Source: Bacteroides caecimuris
GTDB taxonomy: Bacteria; Bacteroidota; Bacteroidia; Bacteroidales; Bacteroidaceae
Assembly (NCBI RefSeq): GCF_001688725.2
Contig: NZ_CP015401.2
Coordinates: 3,038,001 to 3,102,000 of the forward strand
Direction of reading: 5' to 3'
Length of the DNA stretch: 64,000 bases
The translations under genes were made by a program, and so were the position numbers. A model generated the notes under the pieces. The model worked only from the letters and a program-made list of their open reading frames with translations, searched no databases and was not told the origin of the DNA. This document shows positions 9,320 through 17,994 of the stretch, in pieces (the first letter of the stretch is position 1; every line of letters begins with the position of its first letter).

Positions 9320-10099
9320 ATGAACAGATTCGAAAATAAAGTAGTTGTCATCACCGGTGCTGCCAGTGGTATTGGCGAAGCAACCACACGCCGCATTGTC
9401 TCCGAAGGAGGCAAAGTAGTCATCGCTGACCATTCTGAAAAAAAGGCAGAACAGCTTGCCAACGAACTTACTCATGCAGGGGCCGATGTGCGTCATGTCT
9501 ATTTCTCCGCCACCGAACTCCAGAGTTGCAAAGAGCTGATTGATTTTTCTATGAATGAATATCAACGAATAGATATATTAATTAATAATGTAGGAGGAAC
9601 CGATCCCAAACGTGACCTTAATATCGAGAAGCTGGATATCAATTACTTTGACGAGGCATTCCACCTGAACCTCTGCTGCACCATGTACCTTTCTCAACAG
9701 GTCATTCCTATCATGACTGCCAATGGCGGCGGAAACATTGTCAACGTAGCTTCCATAAGTGGACTTACGGCTGATGCTAACGGTACATTATATGGTGCCA
9801 GCAAAGCGGGCGTCATTAATCTGACGAAATACATCGCTACCCAAATGGGAAAGAAAAATATCCGTTGCAACGCAGTAGCCCCGGGATTGGTACTTACCCC
9901 CGCGGCATTGAATAACCTGCATGAAGATGTACGCAACATCTTCCTCGGCCAATGTGCCACTCCTTATTTAGGAGAACCGGAAGACGTCGCAGCCACCATC
10001 GCTTTTCTGGCTTCGAACGATGCAAGGTACATCACCGGACAAACAATCGTCGTGGATGGCGGCCTGACTGCTCATAATCCGACAGTTGCACTATCATAA
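9320..10099 (+). CDS. hdhA: 7-alpha-hydroxysteroid dehydrogenase (SDR family)
   Basis: A 259-residue short-chain dehydrogenase, the usual length. The nucleotide-binding TGAASGIG is at 12-19, NNVGG at 89-93, and the catalytic Ser145, Tyr158 and Lys162 (YGASK) are in place. From memory the whole sequence closely resembles the Bacteroides fragilis 7-alpha-HSDH (same length, shared MNRFENK start and LYGASKAGVINLTKYIATQ segment). That enzyme oxidises the 7-alpha-hydroxyl of bile acids such as cholate and chenodeoxycholate to 7-oxo derivatives with NAD(P)+ in the cytoplasm. The gene stands alone, about 240 bp from the small RNAs. Another SDR substrate is possible but less likely. Confidence 0.82.
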   Translation: MNRFENKVVVITGAASGIGEATTRRIVSEGGKVVIADHSEKKAEQLANELTHAGADVRHVYFSATELQSCKELIDFSMNEYQRIDILINNVGGTDPKRDLNIEKLDINYFDEAFHLNLCCTMYLSQQVIPIMTANGGGNIVNVASISGLTADANGTLYGASKAGVINLTKYIATQMGKKNIRCNAVAPGLVLTPAALNNLHEDVRNIFLGQCATPYLGEPEDVAATIAFLASNDARYITGQTIVVDGGLTAHNPTVALS

Positions 10100-10259
10100 A
10101 GATCAGATGACGTATAACTAGTAAAAAGAATATATCTTTATTAGCAACCATTACAAAAAATAAATTCTTTTCCTGTGTGTTACTGATACCTATCTTTGTA
10201 CCCAACTAATAACAAAGATATAAAAGGATGGAAATATAGAAGATAAAAAAAAGAACGTC

Positions 10260-10678
10260 ATGATTGTTAAAACACTACTAGATACAGATCTCTATAAGTT
10301 TACCACCTCGTATGCTTATATCAAACTGTTCCCCTATGCAATAGGTACTTTTAGTTTCAATGACCGGAATGAAACAAAATATACCGAAGCTTTTCTGGAA
10401 ACACTCAAGACAGAGATCAAGAATTTTAGTCAGTTGAGCTTCACGGAAGAGGAGTTGGAATACATGACGAAGAATTGCAGATTCCTCCCGAGAGTCTACT
10501 GAGAGTGGTTGTCTTCTTTTCGTTTCGACCCGAATAAGATTGATATTCATCTGGATGAAGCCTGTCATCTCCACATCGAAGTGGCTGACTTGCTTTATAT
10601 GATGAAGGAAAACATACCGGCAGTCTTGAAGAAGTACAGGCTTGCCTGTATGAGTTGAAGTTGAACAAGAATCAATAA
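10260..10678 (+). pseudogene. pncB: Nicotinate phosphoribosyltransferase, degraded
   Basis: The first 80 codons encode a typical PncB N-terminus (LLDTDLYKFTTSYAYIKLFP, GTFSFNDRNET). Codon 81, expected Trp in YWEWLSSFRFDP, is TGA at 10500-10502, and the frame then continues as EWLSSFRFDPNKIDIHLDE. After about codon 120 the similarity ends. A different frame from 10625 gives a plausible C-terminal tail (LEEVQACLYELKLNKNQ and stop at 10676-10678). So the gene has a nonsense codon and a large internal deletion out of ~390 codons. The promoter (TATCTTTG, 10191-10198) still looks sound. PncB salvages nicotinate to NaMN; a second intact copy elsewhere would make this one dispensable. Confidence 0.85.
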
Positions 10679-10704
10679 TCAAGACAACAGAAAGGCTATA
10701 AAAA

Positions 10705-10750
10705 GAAAAGCAGAAGTACCTCGATAGAAAATACTTTCTGCTTTTCCTTC
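10705..10750 (+). terminator. Terminator-like hairpin after the pncB remnant
   Basis: GAAAAGCAGAAGTA and TACTTTCTGCTTTTC form a long stem (one bulged T) with a ~13 nt loop, followed by CTTC. It is T-rich on both sides, so it may act as a terminator. Confidence 0.6.
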
Positions 10751-10938
10751 ATATATGTCCTACCGAATAACTATCAACCTAACCATATCAGGAGAAAGAT
10801 GGTTTAGCAAAAGACTTCTCTGCATCATACTTCGCTCCTATCACTTTATCTTCCGGACTAAGAACAAGCATTGCACAAAATCGAAACTTTCGTGCAAAAA
10901 AGGAACATCCTATTCAATAATTATTTATCTTTGCCGCC

Positions 10939-11119
10939 CAAAATGGTTCAGAATCCGTATCCAACGGACGATGATTAATAGGGAACCGGGTGTAAATCCC
11001 GGACAGTCCCGCTGCTGTGAAACTCTGTTTAATGTCTTATAATTGAACTAATTTAACGCCACTGATGTTATTCGGGAAGGCAAATAAGACAAGAGTCAGT
11101 CAGAAGACCTGCCATTTTG
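10939..11119 (+). promoter_or_regulatory. Cobalamin (B12) riboswitch upstream of the acyl-CoA carboxylase operon
   Basis: Conserved cobalamin-aptamer elements appear in order: GGGAACCGGGTGTAAATCCC then GGACAGTCCCGCTGCTGTGA (10981-11020), GCCACTG (11058-11064), CGGGAAGGC (11073-11081) and the B12 box GTCAGTCAGAAGACCTGCC (11095-11113). The closing stem pairs CAAAATGG (10939-10946) with CCATTTTG (11112-11119). A -7 element TATCTTTG lies at 10926-10933. Downstream a hairpin (TCTCCT/AGGAGA, 11133-11152) may be part of the expression platform. Such switches normally lower expression when adenosylcobalamin is bound. The first gene downstream starts at 11263. Confidence 0.93.
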
Positions 11120-11262
11120 TGTAAGACGCCCCTCTCCTCGTGGATTAGGAGAAAGAGTATCACTTGTTAAGCCCCAAATCAAAAAAATACTGTTTTTCGT
11201 CGGGTGGAGTATGTCCATTAGACGGGAAGACATTAATAAATATGTACTTAATTGAAAAAAGT

Positions 11263-12777
11263 ATGATAAAAAAAATCTTAGTAGCCAATCGCGGTGAAAT
11301 TGCCGTAAGGGTGATGCGTTCCTGCCGGGAAATGGAGATAACGAGTATCGCTATCTTCTCCGAAGCAGACCGCACCGCGAAACACGTACTTTATGCAGAC
11401 GAAGCTTATTGCGTAGGGCCGGCAGCATCCAAAGAGAGTTATCTGAATATAGAAAAGATCATCGAAGTGGCAAAAGCAGCTCATGCAGACGCCATTCATC
11501 CGGGTTACGGCTTCTTGTCCGAGAATGCTACCTTCGCCCATCGATGTCAGGAAGAAGGAATCATCTTTATCGGTCCCAATCCGGAAACAATGGAAGCAAT
11601 GGGAGATAAAATTGCCGCCCGTATCAAAATGATTGAGGCGGGAGTACCCGTAGTTCCTGGCACACAAGACAACCTGAAAAGCGTGGAAGAAGCCATAGAG
11701 CTTTGCAATAGAATAGGCTATCCGGTGATGCTGAAGGCATCTATGGGCGGTGGTGGAAAAGGTATGCGCCTCATCCATAGTGCCGAAGAAGTGGAAGAAG
11801 CATATACCACTGCCAAGAGCGAATCATTGTCTTCCTTTGGCGACGACACGGTTTATCTGGAGAAGTTTGTTGAAGAACCTCATCACATCGAGTTCCAGAT
11901 TCTTGGTGACAAGCATGGAAACGTCATTCACCTGTGCGAACGCGAATGTTCCGTGCAACGCCGTAACCAAAAAATAGTGGAAGAGACTCCTTCGGTTTTC
12001 GTCACTCCCGAACTGCGAAAAGATATGGGTGAAAAAGCGGTAGCAGCAGCCAAAGCTGTGAACTACATCGGTGCGGGTACTATCGAATTCCTTGTTGACA
12101 AACACCGCAACTATTATTTCCTTGAGATGAACACCCGCTTGCAGGTGGAACATCCGATTACGGAAGAAGTGATTGGAGTAGATTTGGTGAAAGAGCAAAT
12201 TAAAGTTGCCGACGGTCAAGTGCTTCAACTGAAACAAGAAGATATCCAGCAACGCGGACATGCTATCGAATGTCGTATCTGCGCCGAAGACACTGAAATG
12301 AATTTCATGCCAAGTCCGGGTATCATCAAACAGATTACAGAGCCGAACAGTATCGGTGTGCGTATTGACAGTTATGTATACGAAGGATATGAAATTCCGA
12401 TCTACTATGACCCGATGATCGGTAAACTGATTGTGTGGGCTACCAATCGCGAATATGCGATTGAGCGGATGCGTCGTGTTCTTCATGAATATAAATTGAC
12501 CGGAGTGAAAAACAACATCAGTTATCTGCGTGCCATCATGGATACTCCCGATTTTGTAGAAGGTCATTATGACACAGGATTCATCGCCAAGAACAGCGAG
12601 TTTCTGCAACAACGGATTACGCGCACCAGCGAATATTCCGAAAATATTGCCCTGATCGCTGCTTATATAGACTATTTGATGAATCTCGAAGAGAACAACA
12701 GCGGTATGGCTGCCGACAACCGCCCTATCAGCAAGTGGAAAGAGTTCGGTTTGCATAAGGGTGTGTTGAGAATCTAA
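11263..12777 (+). CDS. accC: Biotin carboxylase subunit of an acyl-CoA carboxylase
   Basis: From the ATG at 11263 it encodes 504 residues starting MIKKILVANRGEIAVRVMRS, the canonical start of biotin carboxylases; upstream in-frame codons are leader. The ATP-grasp motif GGGGKGM and the catalytic FLEMNTRLQVEHPITE are present. It uses ATP and bicarbonate to carboxylate biotin on the carrier subunit. It is the first gene of a three-gene operon (23 and 20 bp gaps), directly after a cobalamin riboswitch. With the carboxyltransferase at 13331 it most likely forms propionyl-CoA carboxylase, linked to the B12-dependent methylmalonyl-CoA mutase route to propionate. A role in acetyl-CoA carboxylation is less likely given the riboswitch. 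Confidence 0.88.
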   Translation: MIKKILVANRGEIAVRVMRSCREMEITSIAIFSEADRTAKHVLYADEAYCVGPAASKESYLNIEKIIEVAKAAHADAIHPGYGFLSENATFAHRCQEEGIIFIGPNPETMEAMGDKIAARIKMIEAGVPVVPGTQDNLKSVEEAIELCNRIGYPVMLKASMGGGGKGMRLIHSAEEVEEAYTTAKSESLSSFGDDTVYLEKFVEEPHHIEFQILGDKHGNVIHLCERECSVQRRNQKIVEETPSVFVTPELRKDMGEKAVAAAKAVNYIGAGTIEFLVDKHRNYYFLEMNTRLQVEHPITEEVIGVDLVKEQIKVADGQVLQLKQEDIQQRGHAIECRICAEDTEMNFMPSPGIIKQITEPNSIGVRIDSYVYEGYEIPIYYDPMIGKLIVWATNREYAIERMRRVLHEYKLTGVKNNISYLRAIMDTPDFVEGHYDTGFIAKNSEFLQQRITRTSEYSENIALIAAYIDYLMNLEENNSGMAADNRPISKWKEFGLHKGVLRI

Positions 12778-12800
12778 ATTTTAACAAAGAGAATTCAATT

Positions 12801-13310
12801 ATGGAAATTCATATAGGAAACCGTGTGGCCGAAATAGAACTGGTCAGCAAGGAAGATAACAAGGTAGTGCTCACCATTGATGGAAAAACGTTTGAAGCAG
12901 ACGTAGTGATGGCAGAAAACGGCACTTGCAACATCTTGATGGACGGACGCAGTTCGAACGCACAGCTGATTCGCCGTGATAACGGAAAAAGCTATAAAGT
13001 GAATACGCATTATAGCAGTTTCAATGTAGAAATCGTGGACAGTCAGGCAAAATATCTGCGTATGCGCAAGAAAGGGGAAGAAGAACAGAATGACTGTATC
13101 ACTTCTCCGATGCCGGGCAAAGTAGTGAAAATACCTGTTGCAGTCGGCCAGGAAATGAAGACGGGAGACACCGCTATCGTTATTGAAGCCATGAAGATGC
13201 AAAGCAACTACAAAGTGACTTCAGATTGTCGTATTAAAGAAATTCTGGTTCAGGAAGGTGATAACATAACCGGCGACCAGACGTTAATAACATTAGAACC
13301 GATTGCATAA
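12801..13310 (+). CDS. Biotin carboxyl carrier subunit
   Basis: A 169-residue protein whose C-terminal ~75 residues form a biotinyl domain: TSPMPGKVVKIPVAVGQEMK, then the biotinylation site EAMKM with Lys132. The N-terminal ~95 residues are typical of carrier subunits of propionyl-CoA and methylmalonyl-CoA carboxylases rather than of fatty-acid AccB. It carries carboxybiotin between the biotin carboxylase encoded before it and the carboxyltransferase after it. The protein needs biotin attachment by BirA, which is not in the window. Confidence 0.88.
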   Translation: MEIHIGNRVAEIELVSKEDNKVVLTIDGKTFEADVVMAENGTCNILMDGRSSNAQLIRRDNGKSYKVNTHYSSFNVEIVDSQAKYLRMRKKGEEEQNDCITSPMPGKVVKIPVAVGQEMKTGDTAIVIEAMKMQSNYKVTSDCRIKEILVQEGDNITGDQTLITLEPIA

Positions 13311-13330
13311 TATTAAGAACGGATTGCATT

Positions 13331-14866
13331 ATGGAAGAAATGAATAAAGCATACGCCACGTTCGAGGAACGTGACCGCATCGCTTCTCTTGGTGGAGGCG
13401 TCGATAAAATAGAGAAACAACACGAAAGCGGTAAAATGACTGCTCGCGAGCGTATTGATATGTTGCTTGACAAAGGTACTTTCGTTGAACTGGATAAATT
13501 GATGGTTCACCGTTGTACGAACTATGGCATGGATAAAAACAAAATTCCGGGAGACGGTATCGTTTCAGGTTACGGAAAGGTAGACGGTCGCCAGGTATTT
13601 GTTTATGCTTATGACTTTACCGTATATGGCGGTTCACTGTCTGCTTCCAATGCCAAAAAGATTGTGAAAGTACAACAACTTGCGTTGAAGAACGGTGCCC
13701 CGATTATCGCTTTGAATGATTCGGGCGGCGCACGTATTCAGGAAGGTATCGAAAGCCTTTCCGGTTATGCGGATATTTTCTATCAGAACACAATGGCCAG
13801 CGGTGTGATTCCACAGATTTCGGCTATCCTGGGTCCTTGTGCCGGAGGCGCTTGCTACTCTCCTGCCCTTACCGATTTCATCTTTATGGTGAAAGAACAA
13901 AGCCACATGTTCGTGACTGGTCCGGATGTAGTAAAAACCGTAATTCATGAAGAAGTAAGCAAAGAAGAACTGGGTGGCGCAATGACGCATAGCAGCAAGA
14001 GCGGTGTGACGCATTTTATGTGCAACTCCGAAGAAGAACTGTTGATGAGCATCCGCGAACTGTTGTCTTTCTTACCGCAGAATAATATGGATGAAGCTAG
14101 AAAACAACCTTGCTCTGACGAAAACAACCGCGAAGACGCTTCGTTGGATACAATCGTTCCGGCAGATCCGAACGTACCGTATGATATGAAAGACATTATC
14201 GAACGCGTGGTAGACAACGGTTATTTCTTCGAAGTCATGCCGAACTTTGCAAAGAATATCATCATCGGATTTGCCCGTATGGCAGGTCGTTCGGTAGGTA
14301 TCGTAGCCAATCAGCCGGCTTATCTTGCCGGTGTTCTTGACATCGACGCCAGCGACAAAGCAAGTCGTTTTATCCGTTTCTGCGACTGTTTCAATATTCC
14401 GTTGATTACATTCGAAGATGTTCCGGGATTCCTTCCGGGATATACGCAGGAAAACAACGGTATCATCCGCCACGGTGCAAAAATAGTTTATGCGTTCGCA
14501 GAAGCTACTGTTCCCAAACTAACTGTTATTACCCGCAAAGCTTACGGCGGCGCTTATATCGTAATGAACTCCAAGCAGACCGGAGCTGACGTGAACTTCG
14601 CTTACCCCAGCGCAGAAATTGCTGTGATGGGTGCAGACGGCGCCATCAATATCCTGTTCCGCAAAGCTGACGAAGCAACAAAGGCTAAGGAACTGGAAGC
14701 CTACAAAGAAAAGTTTGCTACTCCGTATCAGGCTGCCGAGCTGGGATATATTGACGAAATCATTTATCCGAGACAGACTCGCAAACGTCTGATCCAGGCG
14801 TTGGAAATGACAGAAAACAAGATGCAAACAAACCCACCCAAGAAGCACGGTAATATACCTTTATAA
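13331..14866 (+). CDS. Acyl-CoA carboxylase carboxyltransferase subunit (probably propionyl-CoA)
   Basis: A 511-residue carboxyltransferase of the PccB/MmdA type, with both crotonase-like halves: LNDSGGARIQEG and GPCAGGACYSPALTDF in the first, FEDVPGFLPGYTQENNGIIR and TRKAYGGAYIVMNSKQ in the second. It moves CO2 from carboxybiotin to an acyl-CoA, or back. MmdA-type decarboxylases need a sodium-pumping membrane subunit, which is absent here, whereas an ATP-using biotin carboxylase is present; this argues for ATP-dependent carboxylation of propionyl-CoA to (S)-methylmalonyl-CoA, or reversible use. The stop is followed by a dispersed palindromic repeat at 14908-14995 that could end the transcript. 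Confidence 0.87.
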   Translation: MEEMNKAYATFEERDRIASLGGGVDKIEKQHESGKMTARERIDMLLDKGTFVELDKLMVHRCTNYGMDKNKIPGDGIVSGYGKVDGRQVFVYAYDFTVYGGSLSASNAKKIVKVQQLALKNGAPIIALNDSGGARIQEGIESLSGYADIFYQNTMASGVIPQISAILGPCAGGACYSPALTDFIFMVKEQSHMFVTGPDVVKTVIHEEVSKEELGGAMTHSSKSGVTHFMCNSEEELLMSIRELLSFLPQNNMDEARKQPCSDENNREDASLDTIVPADPNVPYDMKDIIERVVDNGYFFEVMPNFAKNIIIGFARMAGRSVGIVANQPAYLAGVLDIDASDKASRFIRFCDCFNIPLITFEDVPGFLPGYTQENNGIIRHGAKIVYAFAEATVPKLTVITRKAYGGAYIVMNSKQTGADVNFAYPSAEIAVMGADGAINILFRKADEATKAKELEAYKEKFATPYQAAELGYIDEIIYPRQTRKRLIQALEMTENKMQTNPPKKHGNIPL

Positions 14867-14907
14867 CAACTAGATAAGGTGTGCATAAAGCACCCTCCCA
14901 TAAAGAC

Positions 14908-14995
14908 GAGGCTGTCTAAAAAGTCGGTTCTATCCTCATTCTCCTCCTTCAGGAAGGAAGGGAGTTAGAGTTACTGACTTTTTTTAGACAGCCTC
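14908..14995. repeat. Dispersed ~88 bp palindromic repeat, copy 1
   Basis: The ends are GAGGCTGTCTAAAAAGTC and GACTTTTTTTAGACAGCCTC, an inverted repeat of about 18 bp, with an inner hairpin CTCCTTCAGGAAGGAAG. A second copy in the opposite orientation lies at 38623-38708 with nearly the same sequence. Both lie just after long operons, so they may act as transcription stops or as REP-like elements. Confidence 0.85.
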
Positions 14996-15238
14996 GCTTT
15001 TTATGAGTAAATCTTTTTATATGCACAAAAAAACGGTACCCCGATTCACATCGCAGCACCGTCACAACACAAACACAAAATAAAACACGACAAAACTACT
15101 ATGCAATCTTCCTGTTATGCCGGGGAGGCATATTCACTAGCCTATATATATTCGCATACCTACAAGTAGCCATCAGGCGATTTGCATATATAAAACATTC
15201 AGATTCTTATTTTGTTCACGAAAAGAGAAACAAAAATG

Positions 15239-16333
15239 TTATTTCTTCTCCTTGTAATCTTTCAGAAAGCCTTCCATCAACCATTTTGCGAGTGCCTGAC
15301 GATTGGAGTTCATCACCAACCGACGCTGATCGAACGCATTCTGGATATTGCCCAACTCCACAAAAACGGAAGCGGGAGTGGTATGGGAAAGCACGTATAA
15401 GTTGCGCCCGCTCACTGTGCCGGAAAAGCCCCGGTTAGGCTGATGCTTACCATATTTTGACTCAAACGTATCTTTCATATTATTCGCCAATCGTTTGCTG
15501 TCTCCTTTTTTATTCGAATAATAGAAAAATACATCCGTTTGTTTTCCCTTACTACGGCTATCGACATGAATAAAAATCGCCCGGCAATAAGAGTGATTCT
15601 TACGGTCTTTCCGGTAAAGGGCGTTTATTTTATCACAACGTTGCTGAAGGCGTTGCACTTGATTTAAAGGAATTGCATCCCCCATACAAGTCTCACGCTT
15701 ACTGTTCGACAGATACGAATCATCACGAATACCATCTTTGGCATCTTGAATGATGATATGCACTTCGGCTCCTTCCTGCATCAGGTTGCGTGCCAGACGG
15801 AGCGCAATATCATAAGCGTATTCATCTTCATGCAGTTCGTATCTACCCACTTTTCCAATAGCTCCCGGATCGGGGCCTCCATGCCCGCTGACCACATAGA
15901 AACAAGCACCGGCAAGACGGTTGGAAGTGACTTTCACATTAGCCAGTTGCTTTCCAAACAAAGGCTCATTGATGGTGGTACCTATTTTTGTCGATTTAGC
16001 TTTTGAAGATGGTTGCTTTATCCCGGCACTTTCGGAAGCTGTGTTCCTGGCCCCCGTGTTTTTGGCAGAAGTAGTCTTGGCAGAAGCAGTTGTCGATTTC
16101 TTTACCGGAGGAATAACATAAGTCATGCCTACTTTAAGCACATTATTCTTTCCCAGCTTCTGCTTATTCAACTCTATAAAATCGTCGTAATACTTCTTCG
16201 GAGAACGGTTGTGCCTCAACAGAAAAGAAGAAATGCCCTCCCCCGCCTTCGGAGTTGCCTTCTGCTGCGCCCAAAGAGTTGTGCCCGAAAAAAGAAAAAC
16301 TAAGAATAAAAGAATATAGAGTTTATTTTTCAT
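15239..16333 (-). CDS. N-acetylmuramoyl-L-alanine amidase with LysM-like segment
   Basis: The ATG at 16333 gives a signal peptide (MKNKLYILLFLVFLFSGTTL, cleavage after WAQ); an in-frame ATG at 16378 would start almost at the predicted transcription start and is less likely. Residues ~25-80 look like a LysM-type cell-wall binding unit (KVGMTYVIPP), followed by a Lys/Ser/Thr-rich linker. The C-terminal ~220 residues are an Amidase_3 domain: zinc ligands in SGHGGPDPGA and IHVDSR, with a Glu in ELHEDEYAYD, and a catalytic Glu in FVELGNI. It would cleave the amide bond between MurNAc and the stem peptide in the periplasm. It is transcribed divergently from metY. Confidence 0.88.
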   Translation of the reverse strand: MKNKLYILLFLVFLFSGTTLWAQQKATPKAGEGISSFLLRHNRSPKKYYDDFIELNKQKLGKNNVLKVGMTYVIPPVKKSTTASAKTTSAKNTGARNTASESAGIKQPSSKAKSTKIGTTINEPLFGKQLANVKVTSNRLAGACFYVVSGHGGPDPGAIGKVGRYELHEDEYAYDIALRLARNLMQEGAEVHIIIQDAKDGIRDDSYLSNSKRETCMGDAIPLNQVQRLQQRCDKINALYRKDRKNHSYCRAIFIHVDSRSKGKQTDVFFYYSNKKGDSKRLANNMKDTFESKYGKHQPNRGFSGTVSGRNLYVLSHTTPASVFVELGNIQNAFDQRRLVMNSNRQALAKWLMEGFLKDYKEKK

Positions 16334-16463
16334 AACTACATTAACTATCTCCTTCGCAAGAGTTATCATTTCACTCATAAACAGGGCAAAAATACAATTA
16401 TTTTCCCTACTTTTGCAGCATTAAAACATTTTTTGAAATAAAACATTAAAACCCGATAACATT

Positions 16464-17744
16464 ATGGCAAAACAATTCAAACCGGAAACCCTGTGTGTAC
16501 AGGCTGGATGGACGCCTAAAAAAGGCGAACCACGCATATTGCCCATCTATCAAAGTACAACTTTCAAATATGATACCAGCGAGCAAATGGCCCGCCTATT
16601 CGATCTGGAAGACAGTGGTTATTTTTATACCCGCCTGCAAAATCCAACGAATGACGCTGTTGCCGCCAAAATCGCCGCTCTTGAAGGTGGTGTAGCCGCT
16701 ATGCTGACTTCCAGCGGTCAGGCTGCCAACTTCTATGCCATTTTTAATATCTGTCAGGCAGGAGATCACTTCGTTTGTTCTTCCGCTATTTATGGAGGTA
16801 CGTTCAACTTGTTCGGAGTGACGATGAAGAAACTAGGCATCGATGTGACTTTCGTAAATCCGGATGCCAGCGAAGAAGAAATTTCTGCAGCTTTCAAACC
16901 GAACACAAAGGCTTTATTTGGCGAAACAATTTCCAATCCTTCTCTGGAAGTGCTGGATATTGAAAAGTTCGCACGTATCGCACACAGTCACGGGGTCCCC
17001 TTGATTGTTGACAACACCTTCCCTACTCCTATCAACTGTCGCCCGTTTGAATGGGGAGCTGACATTGTAGTTCATTCTACCACCAAATATATGGACGGAC
17101 ACGCAACAAGCGTAGGTGGCTGTATTGTAGATAGCGGTAATTTTGACTGGGATGCTCACGCAGAAAAATTCCCGGGACTTTGTACTCCGGACGAGTCTTA
17201 CCACGGGCTGACTTACACGAAAGCGTTCGGCAAAGGTGCCTATATCACCAAAGCAACTGCGCAACTGATGCGTGACCTCGGCAGCATCCAAAGCCCGCAA
17301 AACTCTTTCTTATTGAATCTGGGACTTGAAACACTGCACCTGCGTATGCCTCAACACTGCCGCAACGCACAGAAAGTGGCCGAATATCTTTCTAAAAATG
17401 AGAAAGTAGCTTGGGTAAACTATTGCGGTCTGCCGGACAACAAATATTACAGTCTGGCACAGAAATATATGCCGAACGGTTCTTGCGGAGTTATCTCCTT
17501 CGGACTGAAAGGCGGACGTGACGTGTCTATCAAGTTTATGGATTCATTGGAATTCATTGCTATCGTTACTCACGTAGCTGATGCACGCAGTTGCGTGCTC
17601 CATCCGGCAAGCCATACTCACCGCCAGTTGACGGATGAACAACTAATGGAAGCCGGTGTACGTCCAGACCTGATCCGCCTATCAGTAGGTATCGAAAATG
17701 CAGATGATATCATTGCTGATATCGAACAGGCTTTGAATGTCTAA
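16464..17744 (+). CDS. metY: O-acetylhomoserine sulfhydrylase (MetY)
   Basis: A 426-residue PLP enzyme of the Cys/Met metabolism family. PLP Lys208 lies in HSTTKYMDGH; YTRLQNPTND, SSGQAANFYAIFNI and VDNTFPTPINCRPFEWGADI are typical of O-acetylhomoserine aminocarboxypropyltransferases. It makes homocysteine from O-acetylhomoserine and sulfide, giving direct sulfur assimilation to methionine. The length (~430) fits MetY rather than MetB (~380). A -7 element TACTTTTG lies at 16409-16416. It stands alone with a terminator at 17773-17815. Confidence 0.92.
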   Translation: MAKQFKPETLCVQAGWTPKKGEPRILPIYQSTTFKYDTSEQMARLFDLEDSGYFYTRLQNPTNDAVAAKIAALEGGVAAMLTSSGQAANFYAIFNICQAGDHFVCSSAIYGGTFNLFGVTMKKLGIDVTFVNPDASEEEISAAFKPNTKALFGETISNPSLEVLDIEKFARIAHSHGVPLIVDNTFPTPINCRPFEWGADIVVHSTTKYMDGHATSVGGCIVDSGNFDWDAHAEKFPGLCTPDESYHGLTYTKAFGKGAYITKATAQLMRDLGSIQSPQNSFLLNLGLETLHLRMPQHCRNAQKVAEYLSKNEKVAWVNYCGLPDNKYYSLAQKYMPNGSCGVISFGLKGGRDVSIKFMDSLEFIAIVTHVADARSCVLHPASHTHRQLTDEQLMEAGVRPDLIRLSVGIENADDIIADIEQALNV

Positions 17745-17772
17745 CAATATCGTAAAGATATCAAATAATAAG

Positions 17773-17815
17773 AGAAGGCACGGAGAATCTTTCATTTCCG
17801 TGCCTTCTTATTTTA
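17773..17815 (+). terminator. Terminator after metY
   Basis: AGAAGGCACGGA and TCCGTGCCTTCT form a perfect 12 bp stem with a 12 nt loop, followed by TATTTTAT. Located 29 bp after the metY stop codon. The following 180 bp up to the ppk stop hold nothing I recognise. Confidence 0.85.
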
Positions 17816-17994
17816 TCACAACAAGCACAGTTTCTTTTATCAAACCACCTTCTAAATAGTTTTTTTGAAAAATATTGCTGCCACACATGGAGCTGTATTC
17901 TTAGAGTTTTGTGTCTAACTTTTTAAGGGCAGTTCAATGTATGACAGGGGTAATCTTTCAATTTAGACATTATGCACGCCTTTAAGATTTTATG

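Noticed and set aside
11824..12756. 310-codon frame antisense to accC
   Set aside because: Shadow of a highly conserved gene in the opposite strand; no signal or family.
11263..14866. Acetyl-CoA carboxylase for fatty acids
   Set aside because: The carboxyltransferase is the single-chain PccB/MmdA type, not AccA/AccD, and the operon follows a B12 riboswitch.
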